DNA of 64,000 nt from Streptomyces sp. CB02009 (GCF_001905825.1 NZ_LIVV01000005.1:844522-908521); one strand, 5' to 3'; counted from the stretch's first letter, positions 16,386 through 24,091 are shown. Numbers and translations: made by a program. The notes: generated by a model not told the origin, from the letters alone.

Positions 16386-17303
16386 TCAGCTCAGCAGCTG
16401 GGCCTGCAGCACGACCGTCTGCTGGAACGGGACGGTGAGCGCCGCGCCCTTGCGGGACTGGACGACCAGGCCGAGCGTGTCACCGGCCTGGATGTAGGCC
16501 CATCGCGTCTGCTCGGGCCCGTAGGGCTTCCGTTCGTCGAAGGAGTACAGCGACAGGAACGGCAGACGGGCGTCCTTCAGGGAGGAGTCGAGCGTCTCGC
16601 CGTCGACGCCGTCCGGGAGCCGGCTGCCGCGCGTGCCCGTGTCCAGGACGTCGTCCTTGAACGCCTCCGCGAACGCGACCGACGTGAACCTCAGCAGGTA
16701 CACACGGGTGGACGTGCCGTCCGGCGTCGTCCAGCCGCGGGCCGCGACGTGCCGCGGCGCGGACTCGGCCAGGGCCTCCTTCACCGCGTCCCGGTCGTCG
16801 GCGTGGAAGTGCGCGAGGTACGTGTCGAGGCCGACCCAGCCGCCCTTGAGCTTCGGGTCGACCGTGGCGCCCTTCGGCGCGGGCAGCAGCAGCTGCCGGA
16901 GGTCCGCGTGGTGGACCTCGCCGTCGTTGCCCTCGGTGAACGGACGCAGGGCGTCCGCGGGCAGCGCCGGAAGGGCGAGCCTCGGGTACTCCCAACGGCC
17001 GTCGGACTCGGTCGAGAGTCCCGGCACCTCGGAGCGCTCCATGGCGGTGATCCCCATGGCCGTACCGGCGCCGACGCCGCCGAGGACGAGCACGGCGGCG
17101 GTCCAGCGGGCGATGCCCAGGAGCAGCGGCCGGCGGGACTTCCTCGGCTTCGCCGGTACGGGGTCGGGGGCCTGGACCTGCGCCGGGGCCGCGGCCTCGG
17201 ACTGGGGCCCGGTCCCGGGCTGGGGCTCGGCCACGGGCTGCGGCTGGGGTCCGGTCTCGGGCTGGGGCTCGGCCCCGGGCTGGGTGAGGGTCTGCTCGGT
17301 CAT
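16386..17303 (-). CDS. Membrane-anchored protein of unknown function, paralogue C
   Basis: 305 residues starting at 17303 with an ATGA overlap to the preceding gene. Residues 1-56 are a Pro/Gln/Glu-rich cytoplasmic tail with Gly-Pro-Gln/Ala-Glu-Pro-Gln-Pro repeats. A basic patch (Pro-Arg-Lys-Ser-Arg-Arg) precedes one TM helix (about 62-85). The remaining 220 residues are extracytoplasmic and soluble. The shared motif Leu-Arg-Gln-Leu-Leu-Leu-Pro-Ala-Pro-Lys-Gly-Ala (near 140) links it to the two upstream genes. I do not recognise a known domain. Confidence 0.8.
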   Translation of the reverse strand: MTEQTLTQPGAEPQPETGPQPQPVAEPQPGTGPQSEAAAPAQVQAPDPVPAKPRKSRRPLLLGIARWTAAVLVLGGVGAGTAMGITAMERSEVPGLSTESDGRWEYPRLALPALPADALRPFTEGNDGEVHHADLRQLLLPAPKGATVDPKLKGGWVGLDTYLAHFHADDRDAVKEALAESAPRHVAARGWTTPDGTSTRVYLLRFTSVAFAEAFKDDVLDTGTRGSRLPDGVDGETLDSSLKDARLPFLSLYSFDERKPYGPEQTRWAYIQAGDTLGLVVQSRKGAALTVPFQQTVVLQAQLLS

Positions 17304-18190
17304 ACGTACTCCCCCGGGGATGCGATGTGGTCGAGCTGCTGCGTCAGCAGCTTCGCCACCCGCGCCTTGTCGAACGGCTTGGCACCGGCCGCCTTGACGG
17401 TGACGAAGACCTCGGAGTCGTACGCGAGGCAGAACATCTCCTCCAGCGCCGCGGCCCGCTCCTTCTTGTCCAGCGACTCGTCGACGGGCGCGAGGTAGCA
17501 GACGGCGTTCCGGTGGTCCTTCACCTTGGGTCCCTTCGGGAACTCCAGGAACTCCATGACCTCCTTGCGCAGCCGGTAACTGTCCTTGATCCGCTTCTTG
17601 TCCTTCATCCGCGCCAGCTCCACGGAGACCACGACGTCGTTGTTCAGGTCCGCGAAGGAGCGGACACCGATGCCCTGGATCCCGAGCTTGTCCACGTTCT
17701 TCTCGAAGGTGCGGCGCTTCTTCCCGGAGAGGCCCTCGCCCGACTGCTTCATCAGGGCGGTGGCCTCCGCGGCGCCGAGCTCGCCGTCGTTGCCGTACAG
17801 CTCCTCGTCGGGGCCGAACTCGTACCCCTCCGGGAGGGGCAGGAGGAGCTTGCTCAGCGGCGTTCCCGCCTTGCCGCGCGCCAGCGCGGCGGCCGGGTCC
17901 TCGTCCTGCGCGGTCTCCTCGGCCGAGCCCCACACCTCCGTCGGCGCGGTCCGGTCGGCGGAGGAGGCGGTGAGCGCGGTGAAGGTGACGCCGCCGCCGA
18001 TCAGGCCGAGGACCAGCACGGAGGGCAGGACGACACGGAGCAGGACCCTGCGGGTACCCCGGTTCACCACCGGCTCGGCTCCGGTCACCACGTCGGTCAC
18101 GGGTTCTGCGGCCGCGGGTTCGGCGGTCACGCGTTCGGCGGCCGCAGGTTCGGTCACGGGTTCGGTCACGTCGTTCCGGTCCTCACTCAC
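17300..18190 (-). CDS. Membrane-anchored protein of unknown function, paralogue B
   Basis: 296 residues from a GTG at 18190 that overlaps the upstream stop as GTGA. It has the same architecture as its neighbours: an Ala/Glu/Pro/Val-rich repetitive cytoplasmic tail (residues 1-46), a TM helix (about 50-72), then an extracytoplasmic domain. The shared motif is Leu-Ser-Lys-Leu-Leu-Leu-Pro-Leu-Pro-Glu-Gly-Tyr (near 112). Two Cys residues in the domain (Ala-Val-Cys-Tyr and Met-Phe-Cys-Leu) could form a disulfide. Lys/Arg content is higher than in the siblings. Confidence 0.8.
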   Translation of the reverse strand: MSEDRNDVTEPVTEPAAAERVTAEPAAAEPVTDVVTGAEPVVNRGTRRVLLRVVLPSVLVLGLIGGGVTFTALTASSADRTAPTEVWGSAEETAQDEDPAAALARGKAGTPLSKLLLPLPEGYEFGPDEELYGNDGELGAAEATALMKQSGEGLSGKKRRTFEKNVDKLGIQGIGVRSFADLNNDVVVSVELARMKDKKRIKDSYRLRKEVMEFLEFPKGPKVKDHRNAVCYLAPVDESLDKKERAAALEEMFCLAYDSEVFVTVKAAGAKPFDKARVAKLLTQQLDHIASPGEYV

Positions 18191-19128
18191 AGGCGCCCCA
18201 GCTGTCGCTCGGCCAGCGAACGGATCTCCTTCGCGGAGATCTTCTTGGTGTCGATGACGAAGATCTCCACGGCGATGTCACCGCGGTAGAAGTAGGCCCT
18301 GGCCTCGTACAGGTCGAGGTAGCCGGCCTTCTTCCGCACCGGGAAGACGTAGAAGCGGCCGTTGGCGGAGCCGTCGAGCTCCGTGCCCTCGCTCTCGGCG
18401 AAGTCCTCCTCCGGCATGTACGCCTGCTGCTCCTCGACGAACTCCTGCGCGCCGAGGACGTCGCCGGCGCGGTACTGGACCAGCCGGATCTCGGTCTCCT
18501 TGTACTCGCCCGTCGCCCAGGAGGTGACCGCGATCCGCCGGATGTCCGTCTCCAGCAGGTCGTCGAGGGCGTTGCCCGGCCGGTTGAACTGCGAGGCGAA
18601 CGTGGACACCCGCAGCCAGCCGTCGGCGTCGGCGAACTCGGACTTCTTCGCCCCGGCCGGCTTCGGCAGCAGCAGCTTCCGCAGGTCGCCCTCGGCCTTC
18701 GCCCGGAGGTCCTCCGAGGCCGGGAGCTTCACCCGCTGCCCCTCGGGGAGCGCCTTCGCGGGGTACGCGAGGCCCGGCTGGTTCAGCGGCGGCAGCGCGG
18801 TCGGTTCGCGGTCCGCCTGGATGCCGTAGCCGACGGCCGTGCCGCCGACGAGGCCGATCACGGCGGCGACGGCGATCAGTCCGACGGTACGGAGCCCACG
18901 GCGGCGGGGCCGCACGGCGACGGCCGGCACGACCGGGTCCGCCGTCGGCGCGGCGGCCGGCACGACCGGCTCCGCTGCCGGCTCGGCGTCCGGCGCGACC
19001 GCCTCTGTGACCGGAGCCACACCCGCCGGCGCGGCCTCCGGCATGACCGGAGGCGCGGTTTCCGTGCCCGGCTCCGGGTGCGGCGGTGGTGCCGTTTCCG
19101 GATTTCGGGCGTTTTCTTCGTTGCTCAA
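18187..19128 (-). CDS. Membrane-anchored protein of unknown function, paralogue A
   Basis: 313 residues from a TTG start at 19128 with a G-rich site 4 nt upstream; this is the first gene of a three-gene overlapping operon. The tail (1-86) is an Ala/Pro/Val/Glu repeat (Ala-Pro-Asp-Ala-Glu-Pro-Ala-Ala-Glu-Pro). Arg-Pro-Arg-Arg-Arg precedes one TM helix (about 91-113). The extracytoplasmic domain contains Leu-Arg-Lys-Leu-Leu-Leu-Pro-Lys-Pro-Ala-Gly-Ala, the family motif. The C-terminus ends with a helix (Lys-Glu-Ile-Arg-Ser-Leu-Ala-Glu-Arg-Gln-Leu). No enzyme motif is visible. Divergent from the DsrE-like gene. Confidence 0.78.
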   Translation of the reverse strand: MSNEENARNPETAPPPHPEPGTETAPPVMPEAAPAGVAPVTEAVAPDAEPAAEPVVPAAAPTADPVVPAVAVRPRRRGLRTVGLIAVAAVIGLVGGTAVGYGIQADREPTALPPLNQPGLAYPAKALPEGQRVKLPASEDLRAKAEGDLRKLLLPKPAGAKKSEFADADGWLRVSTFASQFNRPGNALDDLLETDIRRIAVTSWATGEYKETEIRLVQYRAGDVLGAQEFVEEQQAYMPEEDFAESEGTELDGSANGRFYVFPVRKKAGYLDLYEARAYFYRGDIAVEIFVIDTKKISAKEIRSLAERQLGRL

Positions 19129-19231
19129 GAGTCCCCCCACGAGACCTGAAGCGCGGATTCCGTCATCCGCGCACCCACCAGACACGTGGGGGACACCGGG
19201 GGTTGCGGTGCCGCACATTACAGTTCGGCAT

Positions 19232-19597
19232 ATGCCGAAGAAGCTCGTGATCAAGGTGACCGCGGGGGCCGAGGCCCCCGAACGCTGCTCCCAGGCCTTC
19301 ACGGTGGCCGCCGTGGCCGCCGCCAGCGGCGTCGAGGTCTCGCTCTGGCTGACCGGTGAGTCCTCGTGGTTCGCCCTCCCCGGCCGCGCCGCCGAGTTCG
19401 AGCTCCCGCACGCCGCGCCGCTCCCGGACCTGATCGACGGGATCGTGGCGGCCGGCGGGCGCATCACGGTCTGCACGCAGTGCGCGGCCCGCCGTGACAT
19501 CGAGGAGAAGGACCTCCTGGACGGCTTCCGCATCGCCGGCGCCCAGCTCTTCGTCCAGGAGGCGATGGCGGACGGGACGCAGGCGCTCGTCTACTAG
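19232..19597 (+). CDS. DsrE/DsrF-like small protein
   Basis: 121 residues from the ATG at 19232. The DsrE fold begins Lys-Lys-Leu-Val-Ile-Lys-Val-Thr. A conserved Cys-Thr-Gln-Cys pair lies near residues 86-89, in the position where DsrE-like proteins carry their sulfur-accepting cysteine. These proteins take part in persulfide relay or are uncharacterised. Rhodanese and DUF1416 genes lie nearby on the other strand, so a sulfur-handling link is plausible but unproven. Confidence 0.82.
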   Translation: MPKKLVIKVTAGAEAPERCSQAFTVAAVAAASGVEVSLWLTGESSWFALPGRAAEFELPHAAPLPDLIDGIVAAGGRITVCTQCAARRDIEEKDLLDGFRIAGAQLFVQEAMADGTQALVY

Positions 19598-19610
19598 ACG
19601 GGCGGCCCGG

Positions 19611-19874
19611 TCAGGGCTCCCGGCGCTTCTTGCCGTCCAGCTCGTCCCACCACTCGTCCGACTTCGGGTCGCCCGAGGGGTCGTCCCACCAGCGGTCCTC
19701 CGGGCCCCGGCGGTTCGCGACCATCGCGGCGACCGGGGGGATGACCATGGCGACCACGCACATGCCGATGGCCACCGGCATCGAGAACAGGCGCACGACG
19801 GCCCAGGCGCCCACGAAGAGCAGCAGGCAGGCGCCCATCATCCAGAAGTAGACGTGGCGGCGTCGCGCGTACAC
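19611..19874 (-). CDS. Small membrane protein (DUF3099-like)
   Basis: 87 residues from a GTG at 19874 (GGAGG lies very close, 2-3 nt). Alternative upstream starts run into a poor-quality sequence. Basic N-terminus (Tyr-Ala-Arg-Arg-Arg-His), then two hydrophobic segments (about 8-27 and 31-50). A hydrophilic tail with Trp-Trp-Asp-Asp and Trp-Trp-Asp-Glu repeats follows. The overall pattern matches small DUF3099-type membrane proteins of Streptomyces as I recall them. Function unknown. Confidence 0.7.
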   Translation of the reverse strand: MYARRRHVYFWMMGACLLLFVGAWAVVRLFSMPVAIGMCVVAMVIPPVAAMVANRRGPEDRWWDDPSGDPKSDEWWDELDGKKRREP

Positions 19875-19890
19875 ACCTCCAGGGTACGAC

Positions 19891-19952
19891 CGAAGGGCCG
19901 TGCCTCGAGTCCTGGAAACGGCGTCCAACCCCCCAGGAGGCACGGCCCTTCG
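19891..19952 (-). terminator. Large perfect inverted repeat after the DUF1416 gene
   Basis: CGAAGGGCCGTGCCTC (19891-19906) is the exact reverse complement of 19937-19952: a 16-bp perfect stem with a 30-nt loop. It begins 19 nt past the DUF1416 stop on the minus strand, so it is the likely terminator of the sulfurtransferase operon. It lies just before the ribosome site of the next minus-strand gene. Its arm sequence is far longer than chance would give. Confidence 0.75.
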
Positions 19953-19971
19953 GCCGGTTCTGCGTCGCGGA

Positions 19972-20259
19972 TCAGACCGCGATGGCGACCTCGGCGAGGC
20001 CACCGTGCTGCGCCACGACCTGGCGGTCGGCGGTGCCGCCGGGGACCAGGGCGCGGACGGTCCAGGTGCCCTCGGCCGCGTAGAAACGGAACTGTCCGGT
20101 GGCGGAGGTCGGGACCTCGGCCGTGAACTCGCCGGTCGAGTCCAGGAGGCGGACGTAACCGGTGACGGGCTGGCCGTCCTTGGTCACGAAGCCCTGGATG
20201 GTGGTCTCACCGGGCTTGATCGTCGAGGCGTCGGGGCCGCCGGGCTGCGCTCCACACAT
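19972..20259 (-). CDS. DUF1416 protein, sulfurtransferase-linked
   Basis: 95 residues. Begins Met-Cys-Gly-Ala and is then a compact beta-sandwich resembling a carboxypeptidase-regulatory-like (Ig-like) domain: Ile-Gln-Gly-Phe-Val-Thr-Lys-Asp-Gly-Gln-Pro-Val and Gly-Gln-Phe-Arg-Phe-Tyr-Ala-Ala-Glu-Gly-Thr-Trp-Thr. DUF1416 genes in actinobacteria are almost always next to a thiosulfate sulfurtransferase, as here (49 nt downstream of it). The Cys at position 2 could carry sulfur. The exact role is unknown. Confidence 0.9.
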   Translation of the reverse strand: MCGAQPGGPDASTIKPGETTIQGFVTKDGQPVTGYVRLLDSTGEFTAEVPTSATGQFRFYAAEGTWTVRALVPGGTADRQVVAQHGGLAEVAIAV

Positions 20260-20308
20260 GTCGTTCTGTCCTTACGGTCGAGGGGTCCGGAGGAGGGAGG
20301 GTCCGGGG

Positions 20309-21154
20309 TTACTTGTTGGCGCCGAGCTCGATCGGCACGCCGACGAGGGAGCCGTACTCGGTCCACGAGCCGTCGTAGTTCTTGACGTTCGTGACCTCGA
20401 GCAGCTCGTGCAGGACGAACCACGTGAGCGCGGAGCGCTCACCGATGCGGCAGTAGGCGATGGTGTCCTTCGCCAGATCGACCTGCTCGTCCTCGTAGAG
20501 GGCCTTGAGCTCGTCGTCCGACTTGAACGTGCCGTCGTCGTTGGCGTTCTTCGACCACGGGATGTTGCGGGCGCTCGGCACGTGGCCGGGGCGCTGCGAC
20601 TGCTCCTGCGGGAGGTGCGCCGGGGCGAGCAGCTTGCCGGAGAACTCGTCGGGCGAGCGGACGTCGACCAGGTTCTGGGCGCCGATCGCGGCCACGACGT
20701 CGTCGCGGAAGGCGCGGATCGAGGAGTCCTGGGCCTTGGCCTTGTACTCGGTGGCCGGGCGGGCCGGCACGGCGGAGCCGTCGACCAGGTCGCGGGAGTC
20801 GAGCTCCCACTTCTTGCGGCCGCCGTCGAGGAGCTTCACGTCCTGGTGGCCGTAGAGCTTGAAGTACCAGTAGGCGTAGGAGGCGAACCAGTTGTTGTTG
20901 CCGCCGTAGAGGACGACCGTGGTGTCGTTCGCGATGCCCTTGGCCGAGAGGAGCTTCTCGAAGCCCTCCTGGTCGATGAAGTCGCGGCGGACCGGGTCCT
21001 GCAGGTCCTGGGTCCAGTCGATACGGATGGCGTTGCGGATGTGGTTCTTCTCGTAGGCCGAGGTGTCCTCGTCCACCTCGACGATGGCGACCTGCGGGTT
21101 GTCGAGGTTGGCCTCGACCCAGTCCGCGTCGACCAGGACGTCGCTGCGAGCCAT
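20309..21154 (-). CDS. Thiosulfate sulfurtransferase (rhodanese), two-domain
   Basis: 281 residues, the typical length of tandem rhodaneses. The N-terminal domain (1-125) is non-catalytic. The C-terminal domain holds the active loop Cys-Arg-Ile-Gly-Glu-Arg-Ser near residues 233-239, with Cys233 as the persulfide carrier. Other family motifs are Val-Asp-Val-Arg-Ser-Pro-Asp-Glu-Phe and Gly-His-Val-Pro-Ser-Ala. It transfers sulfane sulfur from thiosulfate to thiophilic acceptors in the cytoplasm. GGAGG lies close to the ATG at 21154. A short leader-peptide frame lies 203 nt upstream. Confidence 0.95.
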   Translation of the reverse strand: MARSDVLVDADWVEANLDNPQVAIVEVDEDTSAYEKNHIRNAIRIDWTQDLQDPVRRDFIDQEGFEKLLSAKGIANDTTVVLYGGNNNWFASYAYWYFKLYGHQDVKLLDGGRKKWELDSRDLVDGSAVPARPATEYKAKAQDSSIRAFRDDVVAAIGAQNLVDVRSPDEFSGKLLAPAHLPQEQSQRPGHVPSARNIPWSKNANDDGTFKSDDELKALYEDEQVDLAKDTIAYCRIGERSALTWFVLHELLEVTNVKNYDGSWTEYGSLVGVPIELGANK

Positions 21155-21357
21155 GCTGTTCTCCTCCGGGGCAGTGTGCGGCGGTGTGGTACGGGTGTGC
21201 GGTGTGGTGCGGTACGGCTCGTCGCGGGCGGCTCGTCGGGTGACGTGTCAGGGACGTGTCGGGCAAGCGGACGTGCGTGACGGACGTGCGTACGGCTCAC
21301 GGGGCGGCCCCGACCGCGGTCGGAGGGCCTGAGGAATACGGGAGTGGTGAGTCCCGC

Positions 21358-21438
21358 TCAGACGGAGCGACAGAGCATGGCGGCGACGCGGCACAGGTCT
21401 ACTGCCCGCCGCTTCGTGAGATCCGCCTGTCGCTTCAT
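21358..21438 (-). CDS. Putative cysteine-containing leader peptide of the sulfurtransferase operon
   Basis: A 26-codon frame beginning Met-Lys-Arg-Gln-Ala-Asp-Leu-Thr-Lys-Arg-Arg-Ala-Val-Asp-Leu-Cys and ending at TGA. It contains two Cys codons (positions 16 and 23) inside Leu-Cys-Arg-Val-Ala-Ala-Met-Leu-Cys-Arg. Very similar short peptides are, from memory, annotated as putative leader peptides in many Streptomyces, often ahead of sulfur genes. Related mycobacterial leaders act in cysteine-dependent attenuation. Its place 203 nt upstream of the rhodanese start supports that role. A GAGGG sits very close to the ATG. Confidence 0.75.
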   Translation of the reverse strand: MKRQADLTKRRAVDLCRVAAMLCRSV

Positions 21439-21491
21439 GCCCTCGATCGTAGGGACGGACAGGCGGCCGTGTCACCGGTGTGTCGTATTTT

Positions 21492-21524
21492 GAGACGCGA
21501 TCGTCCGAGATGCGAGACGCGATC
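21492..21524 (-). promoter_or_regulatory. Direct repeats in the promoter region of the sulfur operon
   Basis: GATCGCGTCTC (minus-strand reading) occurs at 21514-21524 and 21492-21502, exactly 22 bp apart. The downstream copy directly abuts an A/T-rich AAAATA at 21491-21486 that could be the -10 region. The leader peptide ATG follows about 48 nt further on. Two helically phased direct repeats next to a promoter suggest binding by an activator or repressor. Confidence 0.5.
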
Positions 21525-21540
21525 ACGGTACGAGAGCACT

Positions 21541-21568
21541 CCGGACGCCTCCGTACCGGGGCGTCCGG
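21541..21568 (-). terminator. Hairpin between DUF2993 gene and the sulfur-operon promoter
   Basis: CCGGACGCC (21541-21549) pairs perfectly with GGCGTCCGG (21560-21568), with a 10-nt loop. It lies about 150 nt past the DUF2993 stop and just upstream of the repeats that precede the leader peptide, so it may insulate the two units. The rest of the gap (21569-21719) shows no gene. Confidence 0.4.
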
Positions 21569-21719
21569 TTCTGATTCTGCTGGTCGGACAGCAATGTCTC
21601 AGCATGTGACCAACGGGTACGCGCGGAGGCCCTGCCGGGCGGCGCGGGCACCCGGCCGGGGCGGCGCGGCGGCTCGACAGGCCGGGCAGGTCGGCGGGCG
21701 GGGCCCGCGCTCCTGGCCG

Positions 21720-22406
21720 TCAGCCCGCCAGGACCACGTCCCTGCCGGTCACCGAGATGGCGAGGCCGTCCGGCCTCGGCTCGACCTTCTCCACCTTCAT
21801 CCCGGCGATCGCGCCGATCGACCGGTCGAAGTCGGTGCGCTCGCGGACCAGGTCCTCGATGCCGGGGATGCCCTCGCCGGGCACCTCGTCGGCGCGGACG
21901 CGGATCGTGTCGCCGTTCACCACGGTCACCGTGGACAGGACCGTACGGGTCAGGGTGCGGCCCATCACCTTCACGCCGCCGGTCACCTTCACCTTGCCGT
22001 TGCCGCCGTAGGCCACGACGGCCTCGCGGTCCGAGGCGGCCGTGAGGTCCGCGTACGACACGAGGGCCGTCCCGCTCGCGGAACCCGCCTTCGCGCCCGA
22101 CCAGTCACCGGTCACGGTCACGTCCCGCAGCGCCACGTCCAGCTCGCCGACCCGGATGTTCTTGTCTCCCGCCGTCGCGGTGACGCCGGTCAGCCGGACG
22201 TCGACCTCGTCGAGCCGCTTGGCCGCGACCTGGGTCAGGAACGGGAAGCCCTTGATGTCGACCTCGACGGCGTCGCTCTTCGCCGAGGAGAGCTTCACCC
22301 GGCCCGCCGCCTCGTCCTCGGCGTACGCCACGGCGAGCCGGTCGATCCCCACCAGGACCCCGCCCAGCACGACGGCCACGATCAACAGAATCCGCAGTGC
22401 TCGCAT
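21720..22406 (-). CDS. DUF2993 (LmeA-like) secreted or membrane-anchored protein
   Basis: 228 residues. Residues 1-28 form a hydrophobic signal or anchor (Ile-Leu-Leu-Ile-Val-Ala-Val-Val-Leu-Gly-Gly-Val-Leu). The remainder is DUF2993, recognisable by Val-Glu-Val-Asp-Ile-Lys-Gly-Phe-Pro-Phe-Leu-Thr-Gln and the C-terminal Leu-Ala-Ile-Ser-Val-Thr-Gly-Arg-Asp-Val. The mycobacterial member LmeA is a phospholipid-binding periplasmic protein needed for lipomannan elongation. A lipid-binding envelope role is the best guess here. It follows the polytopic membrane protein gene after a hairpin terminator. Confidence 0.85.
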   Translation of the reverse strand: MRALRILLIVAVVLGGVLVGIDRLAVAYAEDEAAGRVKLSSAKSDAVEVDIKGFPFLTQVAAKRLDEVDVRLTGVTATAGDKNIRVGELDVALRDVTVTGDWSGAKAGSASGTALVSYADLTAASDREAVVAYGGNGKVKVTGGVKVMGRTLTRTVLSTVTVVNGDTIRVRADEVPGEGIPGIEDLVRERTDFDRSIGAIAGMKVEKVEPRPDGLAISVTGRDVVLAG

Positions 22407-22441
22407 GGGCTGTGCGTCCCCCCGATGGAAATGGATAAAGT

Positions 22442-22481
22442 CCGGCCCCCCGACACGGAGATCGACGTGTCGGAGGGCCGG
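22442..22481 (-). terminator. Hairpin terminator after the polytopic membrane protein gene
   Basis: Arms 22442-22456 (CCGGCCCCCCGACAC) and 22467-22481 pair over 15 positions with one wobble on the minus strand, and a 10-nt loop. The hairpin begins 29 nt past the stop at 22510. An A/T-rich stretch follows in the minus direction. Confidence 0.75.
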
Positions 22482-22509
22482 TTGGTTCCCGTCCGGTGCC
22501 CGGAAGCGG

Positions 22510-23781
22510 TCAGACCAGCGCCCTGCCCAGCAGGTAGACGGCGGGCGCGGCAGCCGTCAGCGGCAGCGCCACACCGGCCGTCATGTGCACGAAGCGGGAC
22601 GGGTAGTCGTAGCTCGCCACCCGCAGGCCGACCAGCGCGCAGACCCCGGCCCCGAGGCCGAGCAGCGCGCCGGAGGAGCCCAGGCCGGTGAGTCCGCCGG
22701 CCGCGATGCCCGCGCCCGCCGAGGCAAGGAGTGCGGCGATCAGCGAGACGGGTCCGGGCAGCGGGAGCGCCCGGGCGAGGACGGCCGCGGCGACCGCGAC
22801 CCCGCCGACGACGACCGCGTCCGGGTCGGCGCCCAGGTGTCCGGTGGCGACGACGGTCAGCGCCGCCGAGGCGATGGTGGCCATCAGGCCGTACATGCGC
22901 TCGTCCGGGTCGGCGTGGCTGCGCAGCTGGAGGACCAGGCAGAGCAGCACCCAGACGCCGAGGGTTCCGAAGATCGCGGCGGCCGCGTTCTCCCGGCCGG
23001 TGACGAGCAGGGCCGCGTCGGCGGCGAGGCCGCCGGCGAAGGCGAGGGCGATGCCCTGGCGGGCGGGCCACATGCCGTTGAGCCGGAACCAGCCGGCGGC
23101 GGTGAGGCCCTGGAGCAGCACGAGCGGCACGAGGAGCCCGTACGTGCCGAGGGCGGCGCCGCCGGCGAGCAGCAGTCCGAGGACGGCGGTCAGCGCGGCG
23201 GGCTGCATCCCCGGCGCGATGATCGGCGAGCGGCCCTCGGCGCGGGCGCGCTGGGCGTCGGTGATCCGGGTGTTCCCGGAGGTGGTCGGCGAGGACCAGC
23301 CGGGACCCGCCTCGGCGGAGGGCGCGGGGGCCGCCGGAGCGGACTCCGCGACGGGGGCGGGGGCGACGGGGGCGACGGGGGCGGCCCCCGCCGACTGGTG
23401 CCGGTGCTGGTCCTGCGCCTGCGGCGGCTGCTGGTGCTGCGGCTCCGGGTAGTACGCGGCGGGGGTCCCGTACGACTCGTACGCGCCCTGGCCCGGCGCG
23501 TACGCCTCGTACGACGGCTGCTGGGGCTGGTGCGGCTGGTGTGGCTGGTGTGGCTGGTGAGTCTGCTGCGGGTAGCCCTGCTGGGCCTGCGCGGCCTGCG
23601 CCCGGTCGGCCTGGACCTGGTCGTACGTGACGGCCGGCTGGTACTGGGTGTCCCAGGTCTGGCCCTCCCACGTCTGTGCGACGTCGGGGCCCTGCTGCTC
23701 CTGGTGGCCCTGGTGGCCGTTCCCGGTCCCGTTCGCGTACGGGTCGTACTGCTGACCGCCGTAGTACTGGTCGTTGCTCAT
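22510..23781 (-). CDS. Polytopic membrane protein with Gln/Pro/Tyr-rich cytoplasmic tail
   Basis: 423 residues from the ATG at 23781. Residues 1-190 are low complexity: Gln, Tyr, His and Pro rich, with four His-Gln-Pro repeats near residues 75-86, then Ala/Pro-rich. Residues 195-423 carry about eight hydrophobic helices separated by short loops. No transporter family signature is evident. The Arg-Ile-Thr-Asp-Ala-Gln-Arg-Ala-Arg-Ala-Glu-Gly-Arg-Ser-Pro-Ile-Ile segment before the first helix is typical of related actinobacterial proteins. It is 10 nt downstream of the MoaD-like gene, so probably co-transcribed. The DNA encoding the His-Gln-Pro repeats is a 9-bp tandem array near 23523-23560. 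Confidence 0.82.
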   Translation of the reverse strand: MSNDQYYGGQQYDPYANGTGNGHQGHQEQQGPDVAQTWEGQTWDTQYQPAVTYDQVQADRAQAAQAQQGYPQQTHQPHQPHQPHQPQQPSYEAYAPGQGAYESYGTPAAYYPEPQHQQPPQAQDQHRHQSAGAAPVAPVAPAPVAESAPAAPAPSAEAGPGWSSPTTSGNTRITDAQRARAEGRSPIIAPGMQPAALTAVLGLLLAGGAALGTYGLLVPLVLLQGLTAAGWFRLNGMWPARQGIALAFAGGLAADAALLVTGRENAAAAIFGTLGVWVLLCLVLQLRSHADPDERMYGLMATIASAALTVVATGHLGADPDAVVVGGVAVAAAVLARALPLPGPVSLIAALLASAGAGIAAGGLTGLGSSGALLGLGAGVCALVGLRVASYDYPSRFVHMTAGVALPLTAAAPAVYLLGRALV

Positions 23782-23791
23782 GCTCTGGGGT

Positions 23792-24046
23792 TCACCCTCC
23801 TGCGAACGGGGGGAGCACCTCGACCGTGCCGCCCTCGGCAAGCCGTACCGTCTCATGGCTCCGGGTCCCGACGGGGTCGCCGTCGACCAGGAACGAGCAC
23901 CGCTTGAGGACCTGGACGAGCTCGCCCGGGTGCTTCGCGCGGGCCGCGTCGAGGGCCTCGGCGAGGTGCTCGGCGGTGTACGGCTCCTCCGCGACACCGG
24001 CGGCGGCCTTGGCCGCGGCCCAGTAGCGGATGGTTCCCGCTGCCAT
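23792..24046 (-). CDS. MoaD/ThiS-family sulfur carrier protein
   Basis: 84 residues from the ATG at 24046, with GGGAG 9 nt upstream. It has the small ubiquitin-like fold: Gly-Thr-Ile-Arg-Tyr-Trp-Ala-Ala-Ala-Lys-Ala-Ala-Ala-Gly at the N-terminus. It ends exactly in Pro-Pro-Phe-Ala-Gly-Gly, with the C-terminal Gly-Gly that is adenylated and thiocarboxylated in MoaD and ThiS. No MoeB-type activating enzyme is in the window, so whether it serves molybdopterin synthesis or another sulfur pathway is open. Confidence 0.88.
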   Translation of the reverse strand: MAAGTIRYWAAAKAAAGVAEEPYTAEHLAEALDAARAKHPGELVQVLKRCSFLVDGDPVGTRSHETVRLAEGGTVEVLPPFAGG

Positions 24047-24091
24047 AGCGGCGCTCCCTTCGTTCGTGTGCGCGCCGCCCCCCATGATGGG

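Noticed and set aside
23523..23560. CRISPR-like short tandem array
   Set aside because: It is a 9-bp coding repeat for His-Gln-Pro without spacers.
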